Source of the DNA: an uncultured Clostridia bacterium
GTDB lineage: Bacteria; Bacillota_A; Clostridia; Oscillospirales; Acutalibacteraceae
Length of the DNA: 6,173 nucleotides
Direction: 5' to 3'
Assembly: GCA_937891215.1 (NCBI GenBank)
Contig: CALAEU010000230.1
Location: 1-6,173, forward strand
A model generated the notes under the pieces. It saw only the letters and a list, made by a program, of their open reading frames with translations, was not told the DNA's origin and made no database searches. Position numbers and translations under genes: made by a program. Below, in pieces: positions 1 through 5,968 of this stretch (within the stretch, counting starts at the first letter, position 1; the number at the start of each line of letters is the position of its first letter).

Positions 1-429
1 ATCGGTGTTATCTGTTGTGTTATTTCGATAGTAATTGCCTTGTTCCAAATTGAGACACCTACATTTGTGAAGTCGATTGTAAGTAATCTGAGTAATCTTA
101 CAGCACCGCTTAGTATGATGGTTATAGGTGCTTCTCTGACAAAGATTAAATTCAGGGAATTGTTTACGGATGTAAGACTGTTATTGTTTTGCGGATTGAA
201 ATTATTGGTAATACCGGTTGTTTTGTTGTTTGTGTTAAAACAGTTTATTGCCAGTGATATGGTGCTTGATGTATGCATGGTTATTCTTTCAACTCCGGTT
301 GCAAGTATGACAGCCATGCTGGCACAGCAGTATGACGGTAATTATTCGCTTGCTTCAAAGGGCGTTGCCGTGTCGACGATATTATCGGTTGTTACCATGC
401 CGATTGTTGCGATGATTACAGGATTATAG
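1..429 (+). CDS. AEC (auxin efflux carrier) family transporter, 3' part only
   Basis: The reading frame is open from the first base and ends at TAG 427-429, giving the last 142 residues; family members are usually about 300-320 aa, so a little under half is present. The frame has no stop before base 1, so the TTG at 40 is internal and is not the start. About five hydrophobic segments are visible (residues about 1-15, 33-46, 60-79, 87-107 and 121-141). The TAPLSMMVIGASL stretch (34-46) and the STPVASMTAMLAQQY stretch (97-111) resemble the C-terminal half of AEC/PIN-like permeases, which export or exchange organic anions such as malate in the cytoplasmic membrane; the substrate here cannot be told. 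Serine is often TCG and proline mostly CCG, unlike the genes that follow. The gene ends 57 bases before ispF and no terminator hairpin lies between them. Family assignment rests on motif memory, not a search. Confidence 0.8.
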   Translation: MGVICCVISIVIALFQIETPTFVKSIVSNLSNLTAPLSMMVIGASLTKIKFRELFTDVRLLLFCGLKLLVIPVVLLFVLKQFIASDMVLDVCMVILSTPVASMTAMLAQQYDGNYSLASKGVAVSTILSVVTMPIVAMITGL

Positions 430-472
430 ATGTAAAAAGTTGAATCAAGAATTAATTAATTAAATGGTGTTT

Positions 473-477
473 GGAGG
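473..477 (+). promoter_or_regulatory. Ribosome binding site that decides the ispF start
   Basis: GGAGG lies 9 nt before ATG 487 but only 3 nt before the in-frame GTG at 481. The spacing favours ATG 487, which also gives the usual MRIG N-terminus of IspF. Confidence 0.75.
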
Positions 478-486
478 CTCGTGAAT

Positions 487-957
487 ATGCGGATAGGCAT
501 GGGATATGATGTACACAAACTTGTTGAAAATAGAAAGTTAATTATTGGAGGAGTAGATATTCCTTACGAAAAAGGGTTGTTAGGACATTCAGATGCAGAT
601 GTACTTTTGCATGCTATTTCGGATGCTTTACTTGGAGCAGCAGCTTTGGGAGATATTGGTAAACATTTTCCTGATACTGACCCCGATTTTAAAGGTTCTG
701 ATAGTCTCGTTTTACTTGAAAAAGTAAATGACTTATTAGTACAGAAAGGATACAGGGTAGTTAATGTTGATACAACAGTAATTGCTCAGGTACCTAAACT
801 TGCACCATACATTGTAGAGATGCGTGAAAATATTGCAAAAGCACTTAAAATTGATGTTGATTTTGTAAGTGTTAAAGCAACTACTGAAGAAAAAATGGGG
901 TTTACAGGTAGAAAAGAAGGTGTTTCTTCACACGCTGTATGCCTTATTGAAAAGTGA
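487..957 (+). CDS. ispF: 2-C-methyl-D-erythritol 2,4-cyclodiphosphate synthase (IspF)
   Basis: IspF converts CDP-methylerythritol 2-phosphate to methylerythritol 2,4-cyclodiphosphate with release of CMP, a step of the MEP pathway to isopentenyl diphosphate, in the cytoplasm as a homotrimer. The 156-aa product matches the usual length (about 155-160). Visible signatures are the N-terminal [10 protein letters not shown] with the zinc ligands Asp8 and His10, the HSDADV motif at 34-39, the third ligand His42, the [11 protein letters not shown] stretch at 55-65, and the [16 protein letters not shown] signature at 130-145, which contributes to CDP binding. I chose ATG 487 over GTG 481 because of ribosome binding site spacing and family alignment. 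Unlike many bacteria, no ispD is fused or adjacent on the visible side; the upstream neighbour is a transporter. A hairpin with a T-tract begins 17 nt after the stop. Nothing in the protein looks damaged. Confidence 0.97.
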   Translation: MRIGMGYDVHKLVENRKLIIGGVDIPYEKGLLGHSDADVLLHAISDALLGAAALGDIGKHFPDTDPDFKGSDSLVLLEKVNDLLVQKGYRVVNVDTTVIAQVPKLAPYIVEMRENIAKALKIDVDFVSVKATTEEKMGFTGRKEGVSSHAVCLIEK

Positions 958-973
958 AAAAGTAAACAAATTC

Positions 974-1026
974 AAAACCTTGCATATTATATATTGATTT
1001 CAAAATATAATATGGAAGGTTTTTTT
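974..1026 (+). terminator. Long inverted repeat with T-tract: terminator-like hairpin that also covers the next gene's ribosome binding site
   Basis: Arms 974-996 and 1001-1023 are complementary at 21 of 23 positions. The two mismatches are G982/G1015 and A993/A1004, the loop is 4 nt (997-1000), and seven T residues at 1020-1026 follow the AAGG at the stem base. This is the form of an intrinsic terminator after ispF, though the stem is mostly A-T. The right arm contains GGAAGG (1014-1019), the only plausible ribosome binding site of the DUF3343 gene, and the T-tract runs straight into its ATG at 1027. The element could therefore end ispF transcripts, restrain translation of the downstream pair, or act as an attenuator. 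The dyad is also large enough to be a DNA operator. Pairing was checked by hand; folding energy was not computed. Confidence 0.65.
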
Positions 1027-1257
1027 ATGAGCAAAAAGGGTGTAAAGGTTTCATCTGTTACCCTTGCAATGAAAGGTAGAGATTTATTGCTGAAAAACGG
1101 TTATAAAGCATATTTAACTCGCAATCCAAAACCTTCAAAAGGTGAGGGGTGCGGGTATCTTATTTATATAAATAATCCGGACAAACGAAGTTTTCAGATT
1201 TTACAGAATAATGGCATAAAAGTAATTGAATTAGTTGATTTGGGGGATATTTTATGA
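1027..1257 (+). CDS. DUF3343 family small protein (putative sulfur/selenium carrier-like)
   Basis: This 76-aa protein has the layout of the DUF3343 (PF11823) family: a beta strand, a helix (SSVTLAMKGRDLLLKNG, about 9-25), a second strand (YKAYLTRNP), then a glycine/cysteine turn GEGCGYLIYI (39-48) with Cys42 as the only cysteine, and a C-terminal helix-strand. The family is described as putative Se/S carrier-like; a single conserved cysteine beside a cysteine desulfurase fits a persulfide acceptor, but that is inference. The start is ATG 1027, preceded by GGAAGG at 1014-1019 with 7 nt spacing; in-frame TTG 994 and ATG 1012 lie inside the hairpin arms and lack their own ribosome binding sites. 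The stop overlaps the start of the next gene in an ATGA (1254-1257), so the two are translationally coupled. The ribosome binding site is buried in the upstream inverted repeat, suggesting control at translation or by early termination. Confidence 0.8.
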   Translation: MSKKGVKVSSVTLAMKGRDLLLKNGYKAYLTRNPKPSKGEGCGYLIYINNPDKRSFQILQNNGIKVIELVDLGDIL

Positions 1258-2402
1258 TTTATCTGGACAATGCAGCAACAACTTATCCAAAACCTACTGA
1301 AGTTATAAATGCAGTGAATAAATCATTCAGTTTATATGGTGCTAACCCTGGCAGAAGTGGGCATAATTTATCTATAAATACTGCAATGGAAATTTATTCT
1401 GCAAGAGAAAAACTGAACGCACTTTTTGATGGGTATGGTAGCGAATTTGTTAGTTTTACAATGAATTGCACATATGCATTAAATATGGCACTAAAAGGTG
1501 TTTTAAAAAAAGGTGACCACGTTATTATGTCATCTCTTGAGCACAATTCAGTACTGAGACCAATATATAAAATGGTTACAGAAGGTTTAATTTCAAGTTC
1601 TGTTTTTAAAGTTACACAAAATACAGAGGAAACTATCAGTAATTTAAAAAAGGAGATAATGGATAATACGAAATTAATTATTGTAACTGCAGTTTCAAAT
1701 GTTTTTGGTGATATTTTGCCTCTTGAAGATATTTCAAAAGTTGCAAAAGAAAATAACATCCTATTCTTTGTTGATGGTGCTCAGGGTGCAGGTGTTATTC
1801 CAATAAAAATGAAAAAACTAGGCATAAATTGTCTTTGTGTACCAGGTCATAAAGGGTTGCTTGGAGTAATGGGAGTTGGGGCACTTCTTCACGATGGAAG
1901 CATTACAGAAACTATAATTGAAGGCGGTACAGGCAGCGAAAGTTTTAATTTTCTTCAACCACAGAATTTTCCAGAAAAATTAGAAGGTGGAACGCTGAAT
2001 GTTCCTGCAATATGTGGGTTGAAAAAAGGTGTGGAAATTGTTTCCTCTTTTGGCGTAGAAAATATTTTTAAAGAAGAAACTGCATTGATGAAAATGCTAT
2101 TTAATGAACTTTCAAGTATGCGTAAAGTAGTCCTTTACAGAAATGAATATACTGAAAAAATCAAAGCACCTTTAATTGCATTTAATATAAAAGGTTATCA
2201 CAGTGAAGAGGTAGCTAGTTTTCTTAATGAAAATTCTGTGGCAGTCAGAGGTGGTTATCATTGTTCGCCGTTGGCACATAAAACTTATGGAACAGAAGAT
2301 GTTGGTGCGGTAAGAATAAGTCCGTCAAGATTTACTACAAAAAAAGATATAAATTATGTAATAAATTTGCTTCAAAAAATTGCAAAAAATAAAAAAGTGT
2401 GA
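1254..2402 (+). CDS. Cysteine desulfurase family protein (class V PLP aminotransferase, NifS/SufS-like)
   Basis: The 382-aa product is a full-length fold-type I PLP enzyme. Visible landmarks are the N-terminal IYLDNAATTYPKP (2-14); the NPGRSGHNLS segment (31-40); the EHNS motif with His97, which stacks on PLP; DGAQ at 174-177 with the PLP-nitrogen Asp174; the Schiff-base Lys200 in PGHKGLLG; a glycine-rich GGTG (224-227) and EGGTLNVP (244-251) region; the catalytic-cysteine loop RGGYHCSPLAH with Cys337; and Arg354 in VRIS near the C-terminus. The family removes sulfur from cysteine to leave alanine and an enzyme persulfide. The overall pattern is closest to the NifS-like subgroup found in anaerobic Firmicutes (TIGR01977, EF2568-like), some members of which sit in selenium-related loci, rather than housekeeping IscS or SufS; no suf or isc genes are nearby. 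A GGGGGA at 1242-1247 lies 6 nt before ATG 1254, and the start overlaps the DUF3343 stop. Cys193 and Cys195 form a C-x-C just before the PLP lysine. Substrate choice (Cys or selenocysteine) cannot be read here. Confidence 0.9.
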   Translation: MIYLDNAATTYPKPTEVINAVNKSFSLYGANPGRSGHNLSINTAMEIYSAREKLNALFDGYGSEFVSFTMNCTYALNMALKGVLKKGDHVIMSSLEHNSVLRPIYKMVTEGLISSSVFKVTQNTEETISNLKKEIMDNTKLIIVTAVSNVFGDILPLEDISKVAKENNILFFVDGAQGAGVIPIKMKKLGINCLCVPGHKGLLGVMGVGALLHDGSITETIIEGGTGSESFNFLQPQNFPEKLEGGTLNVPAICGLKKGVEIVSSFGVENIFKEETALMKMLFNELSSMRKVVLYRNEYTEKIKAPLIAFNIKGYHSEEVASFLNENSVAVRGGYHCSPLAHKTYGTEDVGAVRISPSRFTTKKDINYVINLLQKIAKNKKV

Positions 2403-2408
2403 TATAAT
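2380..2408 (+). promoter_or_regulatory. Predicted sigma-A promoter with extended -10 for the cdaA operon
   Basis: TTGCAA at 2380-2385 (4 of 6 matches to the -35 consensus) is separated by exactly 17 bases from a perfect TATAAT at 2403-2408, which is preceded by TG-N (2400-2402), an extended -10. Transcription would start near 2415, leaving a leader of about 45 nt before cdaA. The promoter overlaps the last codons and stop of the desulfurase gene, so cdaA and its followers need not depend on readthrough from upstream. Confidence 0.75.
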
Positions 2409-2459
2409 AAATCAGTATATGTGGTAGTATGTTCTAATTATGTTGAAAAGGGTGAAAAA

Positions 2460-3338
2460 ATGTCGGGTTTTGTTGAATTTTTTAAGACAATATGGGGTGC
2501 ATTATTAAGTTTTGATTTCCCTTATGATTTGTTTGATATATTATTTGTTACTTTTGTTATTTACGAAGCAATTAAGTTTATAAGAGGTTCTCGTTCATTC
2601 CATTTAATAAAAGGAATTGCTTTTATTGGCGGACTTTATCTTGTTGTTAAGTTTGCAAAAATGGAAGCAAGTGAGTTTCTTCTTTCTTCACTTATTGAAA
2701 ATGCTCTAATTGTACTTGTTGTTTTGTTTGCACCGGAAATTCGTAATATCCTCGAAAGGTTCGGCAGACGCTCAATTACAGATTTTTCTTTCTTTAGTTT
2801 TAGAAATAACGGTGCTTATCAGGAAGCGGTAACAACATTAGTCAATGATTTCTGTAAAGCTGCTGGCGAAATGAGTGAAACTAAAACAGGAGCGTTAGTT
2901 GTATTTGAAAGAGAAACACCACTTAACGATGTAATTAAATCTGGCACTGTTTTAGATGCCCGTTCTTCTACTGAACTTTTTAATGGTATTTTCTTTAAAA
3001 ACTCAGCATTGCATGATGGTGCAGTTGTTGTTAGAGGGGCAAAAATATATTCTGCTGGTTGTATTTTGCCACTTACACAAAATAACTCAATAAGTAGTGA
3101 TTTGGGCACAAGACACAGAGCTGCAATTGGTATGAGTGAACATAGTGATGCAGTAGTTGTTATTGTTTCAGAAGAAACCGGTTATATTTCAGTTGCTATA
3201 AATGGTAAACTTCAACGCGATGTTCAGACAGGTAAACTTCGAGAGATTTTGTTAAGCGAACTTGTTACTGAAAATCAGAAAAAAGAAATTTCCAATAAAT
3301 TTATGAGAGGTGAAAAAAGTGACAACAAACAAAAGTAA
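2460..3338 (+). CDS. cdaA: Membrane-bound diadenylate cyclase CdaA (c-di-AMP synthase)
   Basis: CdaA joins two ATP molecules into cyclic di-AMP, the second messenger that in Firmicutes controls potassium and osmolyte uptake and cell-wall balance. The 292-aa product has three hydrophobic helices at about 24-41, 48-64 and 81-92, then a cytoplasmic DisA_N-type cyclase domain (about 115-265). The active-site signatures are intact: GALVVFE (144-150), the DGA motif at 186-188 within FFKNSALHDGAVV, and the GTRHRAA motif (216-222) that binds ATP phosphates. The length is close to the typical 270-290 aa; the lysine-rich C-terminal tail (about 272-292) is variable in the family. I chose ATG 2460 because AGGGTGA at 2449-2455 lies just upstream, as in the similar sites of the downstream genes. 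The in-frame GTG at 2421 lies about 6 nt after the predicted transcription start with no ribosome binding site. It overlaps cdaR by 20 nt. Confidence 0.96.
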   Translation: MSGFVEFFKTIWGALLSFDFPYDLFDILFVTFVIYEAIKFIRGSRSFHLIKGIAFIGGLYLVVKFAKMEASEFLLSSLIENALIVLVVLFAPEIRNILERFGRRSITDFSFFSFRNNGAYQEAVTTLVNDFCKAAGEMSETKTGALVVFERETPLNDVIKSGTVLDARSSTELFNGIFFKNSALHDGAVVVRGAKIYSAGCILPLTQNNSISSDLGTRHRAAIGMSEHSDAVVVIVSEETGYISVAINGKLQRDVQTGKLREILLSELVTENQKKEISNKFMRGEKSDNKQK

Positions 3339-4578
3339 ATTTTCAAAACTTTTAAATAACAATAAATTTGTTTTTGTTATTGCTTTTCTTTCATCAATCA
3401 TAATTTGGTTAGCAGTAGCTATCAATGTAAGTCCTGAAACAACAAGAACTATAAATAAAGTAAAAGTTACTATTGATAATACAGTACCATCTCAATTTGG
3501 TCTTGAAGTTTTTGGTGATACTGAATTTTATGTTGATGTTACAGTAAAAGGGAAAAAGTATCAGATTTCTCCTGCTAACCTTTCTGCAGAAGATATTGTT
3601 GTTTTAGCACAGACAAATAATGTTGATTCTGCAGGTAACAGAACACTTCTTTTGAAAGCAGAGTCTGCTACGGGTTCAAATAACTACTCAATATCTTCAA
3701 TTTCACAAAGAAGTATCGATGTTTATTTTGATGTACCGAAAACAATAGATATGGTAGTTGAGCCTGAAGTGGTTACAGATGGTTTTGAAATTGTTAAAGA
3801 AGGTTTTGTTACAGGACCTATTAATCTTTCGGAATCTTCTGTTTCGCTTACTGGCCCTGCAACTGAAATTAATAAAATTGAAAAAGCAGTTGCAAGAATT
3901 AAACTTGATTCCTCTCTTTCTTCAAATAAATCTACAGATGCAGAAATTATTCTTCTTGACGAAAATCATAACTCTGATTTTAAGTTTGTGAAAACAAGTA
4001 TAAATTCAGTTGTTCTTACAATTCCTGTACTTCGTGTTAAAGAAGTTGATGCAACTGTTCTCTTTAAAAATGCACCCGATGAATATGTGTTAAATCCATT
4101 AACTTTCACTGTTTCACCTTCGAAAGATTATTTTAATATTTCTGTTGATGAGTATGAAAAAACAACTGAATTTTCAGTTGGCACAATTGATTTTAGATCT
4201 GTTTCACCTTCAAATTATGTTTTTGAATTTCTAAGAGCCGATTTACCTGTTTCTGATGAAAGTCAGACTGAGAAATTTGTGGTAAGACTTGATGTTTCAA
4301 ATCTTTCTCAGGAGTATTTTGTTATTGCAGGTAGTAAAGTTAAAGTTAATAATCCGGATAATCTTAATTACAAAATTTCTGGTCTTAATAAATCTGTTAT
4401 GGTTGTAGGTTCTGAAAAAGCATTGGAAAGCATAACTGAAAATGATATAACTGTTGAAATTGATATTTCTACACTTAATATTTCTGCTGGTCAGACAACA
4501 ACAGTTCCTGCAAATGTTACTGTTAAAAGTGCGAATTGTTGGGTTTATGGAACTTATACAGTAGAAGTGTCGTTATAA
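3319..4578 (+). CDS. cdaR: CdaR/YbbR-like protein, membrane-anchored regulator of CdaA
   Basis: CdaR binds CdaA at the membrane and modulates c-di-AMP synthesis; its YbbR domains lie outside the cell. The 419-aa product starts with a short basic segment (1-17), one membrane anchor (about 18-37, FVFVIAFLSSIIIWLAVAIN), then about four beta-rich YbbR repeats at roughly 45-138, 142-236, 239-330 and 332-417. Each repeat carries the family pattern of a strand, a V-x-G or G-P turn and a following D-[IL]-x-V strand; TGPATEINKI (178-187) and VVGSEKALESI (362-372) are typical. GTG 3319 is preferred because AGAGGTGA (3306-3313) lies 5 nt upstream. The in-frame GTG at 3310 lies inside that ribosome binding site and so is unlikely, though it would add only three residues. 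The gene starts inside the end of cdaA, so translation is coupled. It contains a single cysteine, Cys407, near the C-terminus. Confidence 0.93.
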   Translation: MTTNKSKFSKLLNNNKFVFVIAFLSSIIIWLAVAINVSPETTRTINKVKVTIDNTVPSQFGLEVFGDTEFYVDVTVKGKKYQISPANLSAEDIVVLAQTNNVDSAGNRTLLLKAESATGSNNYSISSISQRSIDVYFDVPKTIDMVVEPEVVTDGFEIVKEGFVTGPINLSESSVSLTGPATEINKIEKAVARIKLDSSLSSNKSTDAEIILLDENHNSDFKFVKTSINSVVLTIPVLRVKEVDATVLFKNAPDEYVLNPLTFTVSPSKDYFNISVDEYEKTTEFSVGTIDFRSVSPSNYVFEFLRADLPVSDESQTEKFVVRLDVSNLSQEYFVIAGSKVKVNNPDNLNYKISGLNKSVMVVGSEKALESITENDITVEIDISTLNISAGQTTTVPANVTVKSANCWVYGTYTVEVSL

Positions 4579-4596
4579 AAAGTCAGGAGAAAATAA

Positions 4597-5958
4597 ATGA
4601 AATTAAAAAAAGTTTTATCAGCAATTGCTGTTATTGTGATGCTTTTAACTTTATCGGGGTGCTCTCTTAATTTCTTTTCAACTGAAACACTTTTAAAGCC
4701 ACCAGCATTATCTGGCAAAAGCGGTGAAGTTCAGGAAGCATTCAACAAACTGATGAGTGGGAAAACTTTTCTTTTAAAAACACCGACTAAAGGTGATTAT
4801 AAATCATCATTTGTTCTTTATAATATTGACAATGATGAAGATGAAGAGGCTATTGTTTTCTACACAGACTCTTCAACAGACACAACAGTGAGGATTGCTG
4901 TTCTCGATTATATTAATCGTAAATGGGTTCTTGTTACTGATATAAAGGGTTCAGGTAGTGGTGTTTATGATATTGCATTTCCAGACCTTGATGGTGATAA
5001 ACTTCCGGAAATTGTAATTTCTTGGTCACTTTTTGATACAAAACTCACTAAGATGCTTACAGTTTATAAAGTTTCACAATTAACAAATAAAAGTTTTAGT
5101 ATTGAAACTCTTGCAAATGAATATTTTAACGCTAAAGCATTTCTGGATTTGAATTCAAATAACATTAATGATTTAGTAATTGTATATCTTGATGATGCTG
5201 TGGCGGTCCAGAACTCTTACTTCAGAGCATTTTCAATTCAGAATAATGGTTCTATTGTAAAATTCTGTGAAATACTTCTTGATTCAACAATTACATCTGT
5301 TTCTGCAATACATTCTGATGAAATTAACTTGAAAAATGATTCCTACTCAAGAGTGTTTCTTGATTGTATAAAAAGTGACACTTCAATGTTTACTGAAGTC
5401 ATTTCATGGGATGTTGAAACACTTAAAGTAAAAAGAGAAATTTTGGAACCATCAAAAAATACTTTAAGAAATGTTAAATTGCATTCACGCGATATTGATA
5501 GTGATGGAAAAATCGAGATTCCTGTAAACACTAAATTTTTTACGGGTAAAAAAGCGGTTTCAGTCAGTGTGTCCGGTACTGTGTATAATTTTTCTATGGT
5601 CGAATGGAAGAATGTAGCAGATGATAAAGCATCTGAAATATTTAAAAGTGTTTATAATCCTATTCATTCATATTTGTTCAATTTTCCTTGGTCAGATGAT
5701 GTTACAGTAAATTTTGATAAAATTGAAAATCAGACTAATTTTTGTATTTGGAATATCGTTACCAAAGAAGTTGAAGATATTCTATTTACAATAAAATTCA
5801 TTGAGAACAATGATAAGTTAAGCAGAGATATTGATGACTATGAAGATTATATCTTGTTACAGACAGAAACAGGTGTTTTTGTTTATGAAATAACACCTTA
5901 TGGTGAAAAATATGGTATAACAGATGAATTTATTAAATCTTCTTTTATAAAAGTATAG
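4597..5958 (+). CDS. Lipoprotein with repeated FG-GAP/VCBS-like acidic loops, likely beta-propeller; function unknown
   Basis: The 453-aa product begins with a basic N-terminus and hydrophobic stretch ending in the lipobox LSGC, so Cys22 should be lipidated and the protein held on the outer face of the membrane. The mature part repeats a loop of the form [DN]-x-[DN]-x-[DN]-x-x-x-[DE] followed by a hydrophobic strand: it begins at residues 76, 130, 184 and 299, with a degenerate copy near 241. The spacing of 54-58 residues is that of beta-propeller blades, and the loops resemble the calcium-binding FG-GAP/VCBS loops. This points to a surface binding or sensing scaffold, not an enzyme; I see no catalytic motif. 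ATG 4597 has AGGAGA (4585-4590) 6 nt upstream. It starts 18 nt after cdaR and ends 10 nt before a response regulator, so all are probably co-transcribed. I do not recognise a named family for the full length. Confidence 0.85.
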   Translation: MKLKKVLSAIAVIVMLLTLSGCSLNFFSTETLLKPPALSGKSGEVQEAFNKLMSGKTFLLKTPTKGDYKSSFVLYNIDNDEDEEAIVFYTDSSTDTTVRIAVLDYINRKWVLVTDIKGSGSGVYDIAFPDLDGDKLPEIVISWSLFDTKLTKMLTVYKVSQLTNKSFSIETLANEYFNAKAFLDLNSNNINDLVIVYLDDAVAVQNSYFRAFSIQNNGSIVKFCEILLDSTITSVSAIHSDEINLKNDSYSRVFLDCIKSDTSMFTEVISWDVETLKVKREILEPSKNTLRNVKLHSRDIDSDGKIEIPVNTKFFTGKKAVSVSVSGTVYNFSMVEWKNVADDKASEIFKSVYNPIHSYLFNFPWSDDVTVNFDKIENQTNFCIWNIVTKEVEDILFTIKFIENNDKLSRDIDDYEDYILLQTETGVFVYEITPYGEKYGITDEFIKSSFIKV

Positions 5959-5968
5959 AGGTGAAAAA

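Noticed and set aside
450..463. AATTAATTAATTAA palindrome between the transporter and ispF as a terminator or operator
   Set aside because: It is a short low-complexity A+T repeat without a stem of any strength and without a T-tract.
1006..1011. Perfect TATAAT upstream of the DUF3343 gene as a promoter -10
   Set aside because: Transcription would start near 1018, inside the ribosome binding site, and there is no -35 at proper spacing (TTGCAT 980-985 is 20 bases away; at 17 bases the sequence is CATATT). It is better explained as part of the inverted repeat.
1394..1759. 121-codon open frame on the minus strand within the desulfurase gene
   Set aside because: It lies wholly opposite a well-supported enzyme gene; its translation has no recognisable family and reflects the AT-rich codons of the real gene.
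2819..3109. 96-codon minus-strand open frame within cdaA
   Set aside because: It is antisense to the catalytic domain of cdaA, including the DGA motif, and has no independent support.
3758..3991. 77-codon + strand open frame within cdaR
   Set aside because: It is a shifted-frame shadow rich in Leu and Lys, without a ribosome binding site, inside an intact YbbR repeat.
4574..4579. TATAAA before the lipoprotein gene as a separate promoter
   Set aside because: There is no -35-like hexamer at 16-18 bases upstream, and the 18-nt gap with a good ribosome binding site fits co-transcription with cdaR.
5343..5531. 62-codon minus-strand open frame within the lipoprotein gene
   Set aside because: It is antisense to the conserved loop at residues 299-307 of the lipoprotein, with no family match that I recognise.
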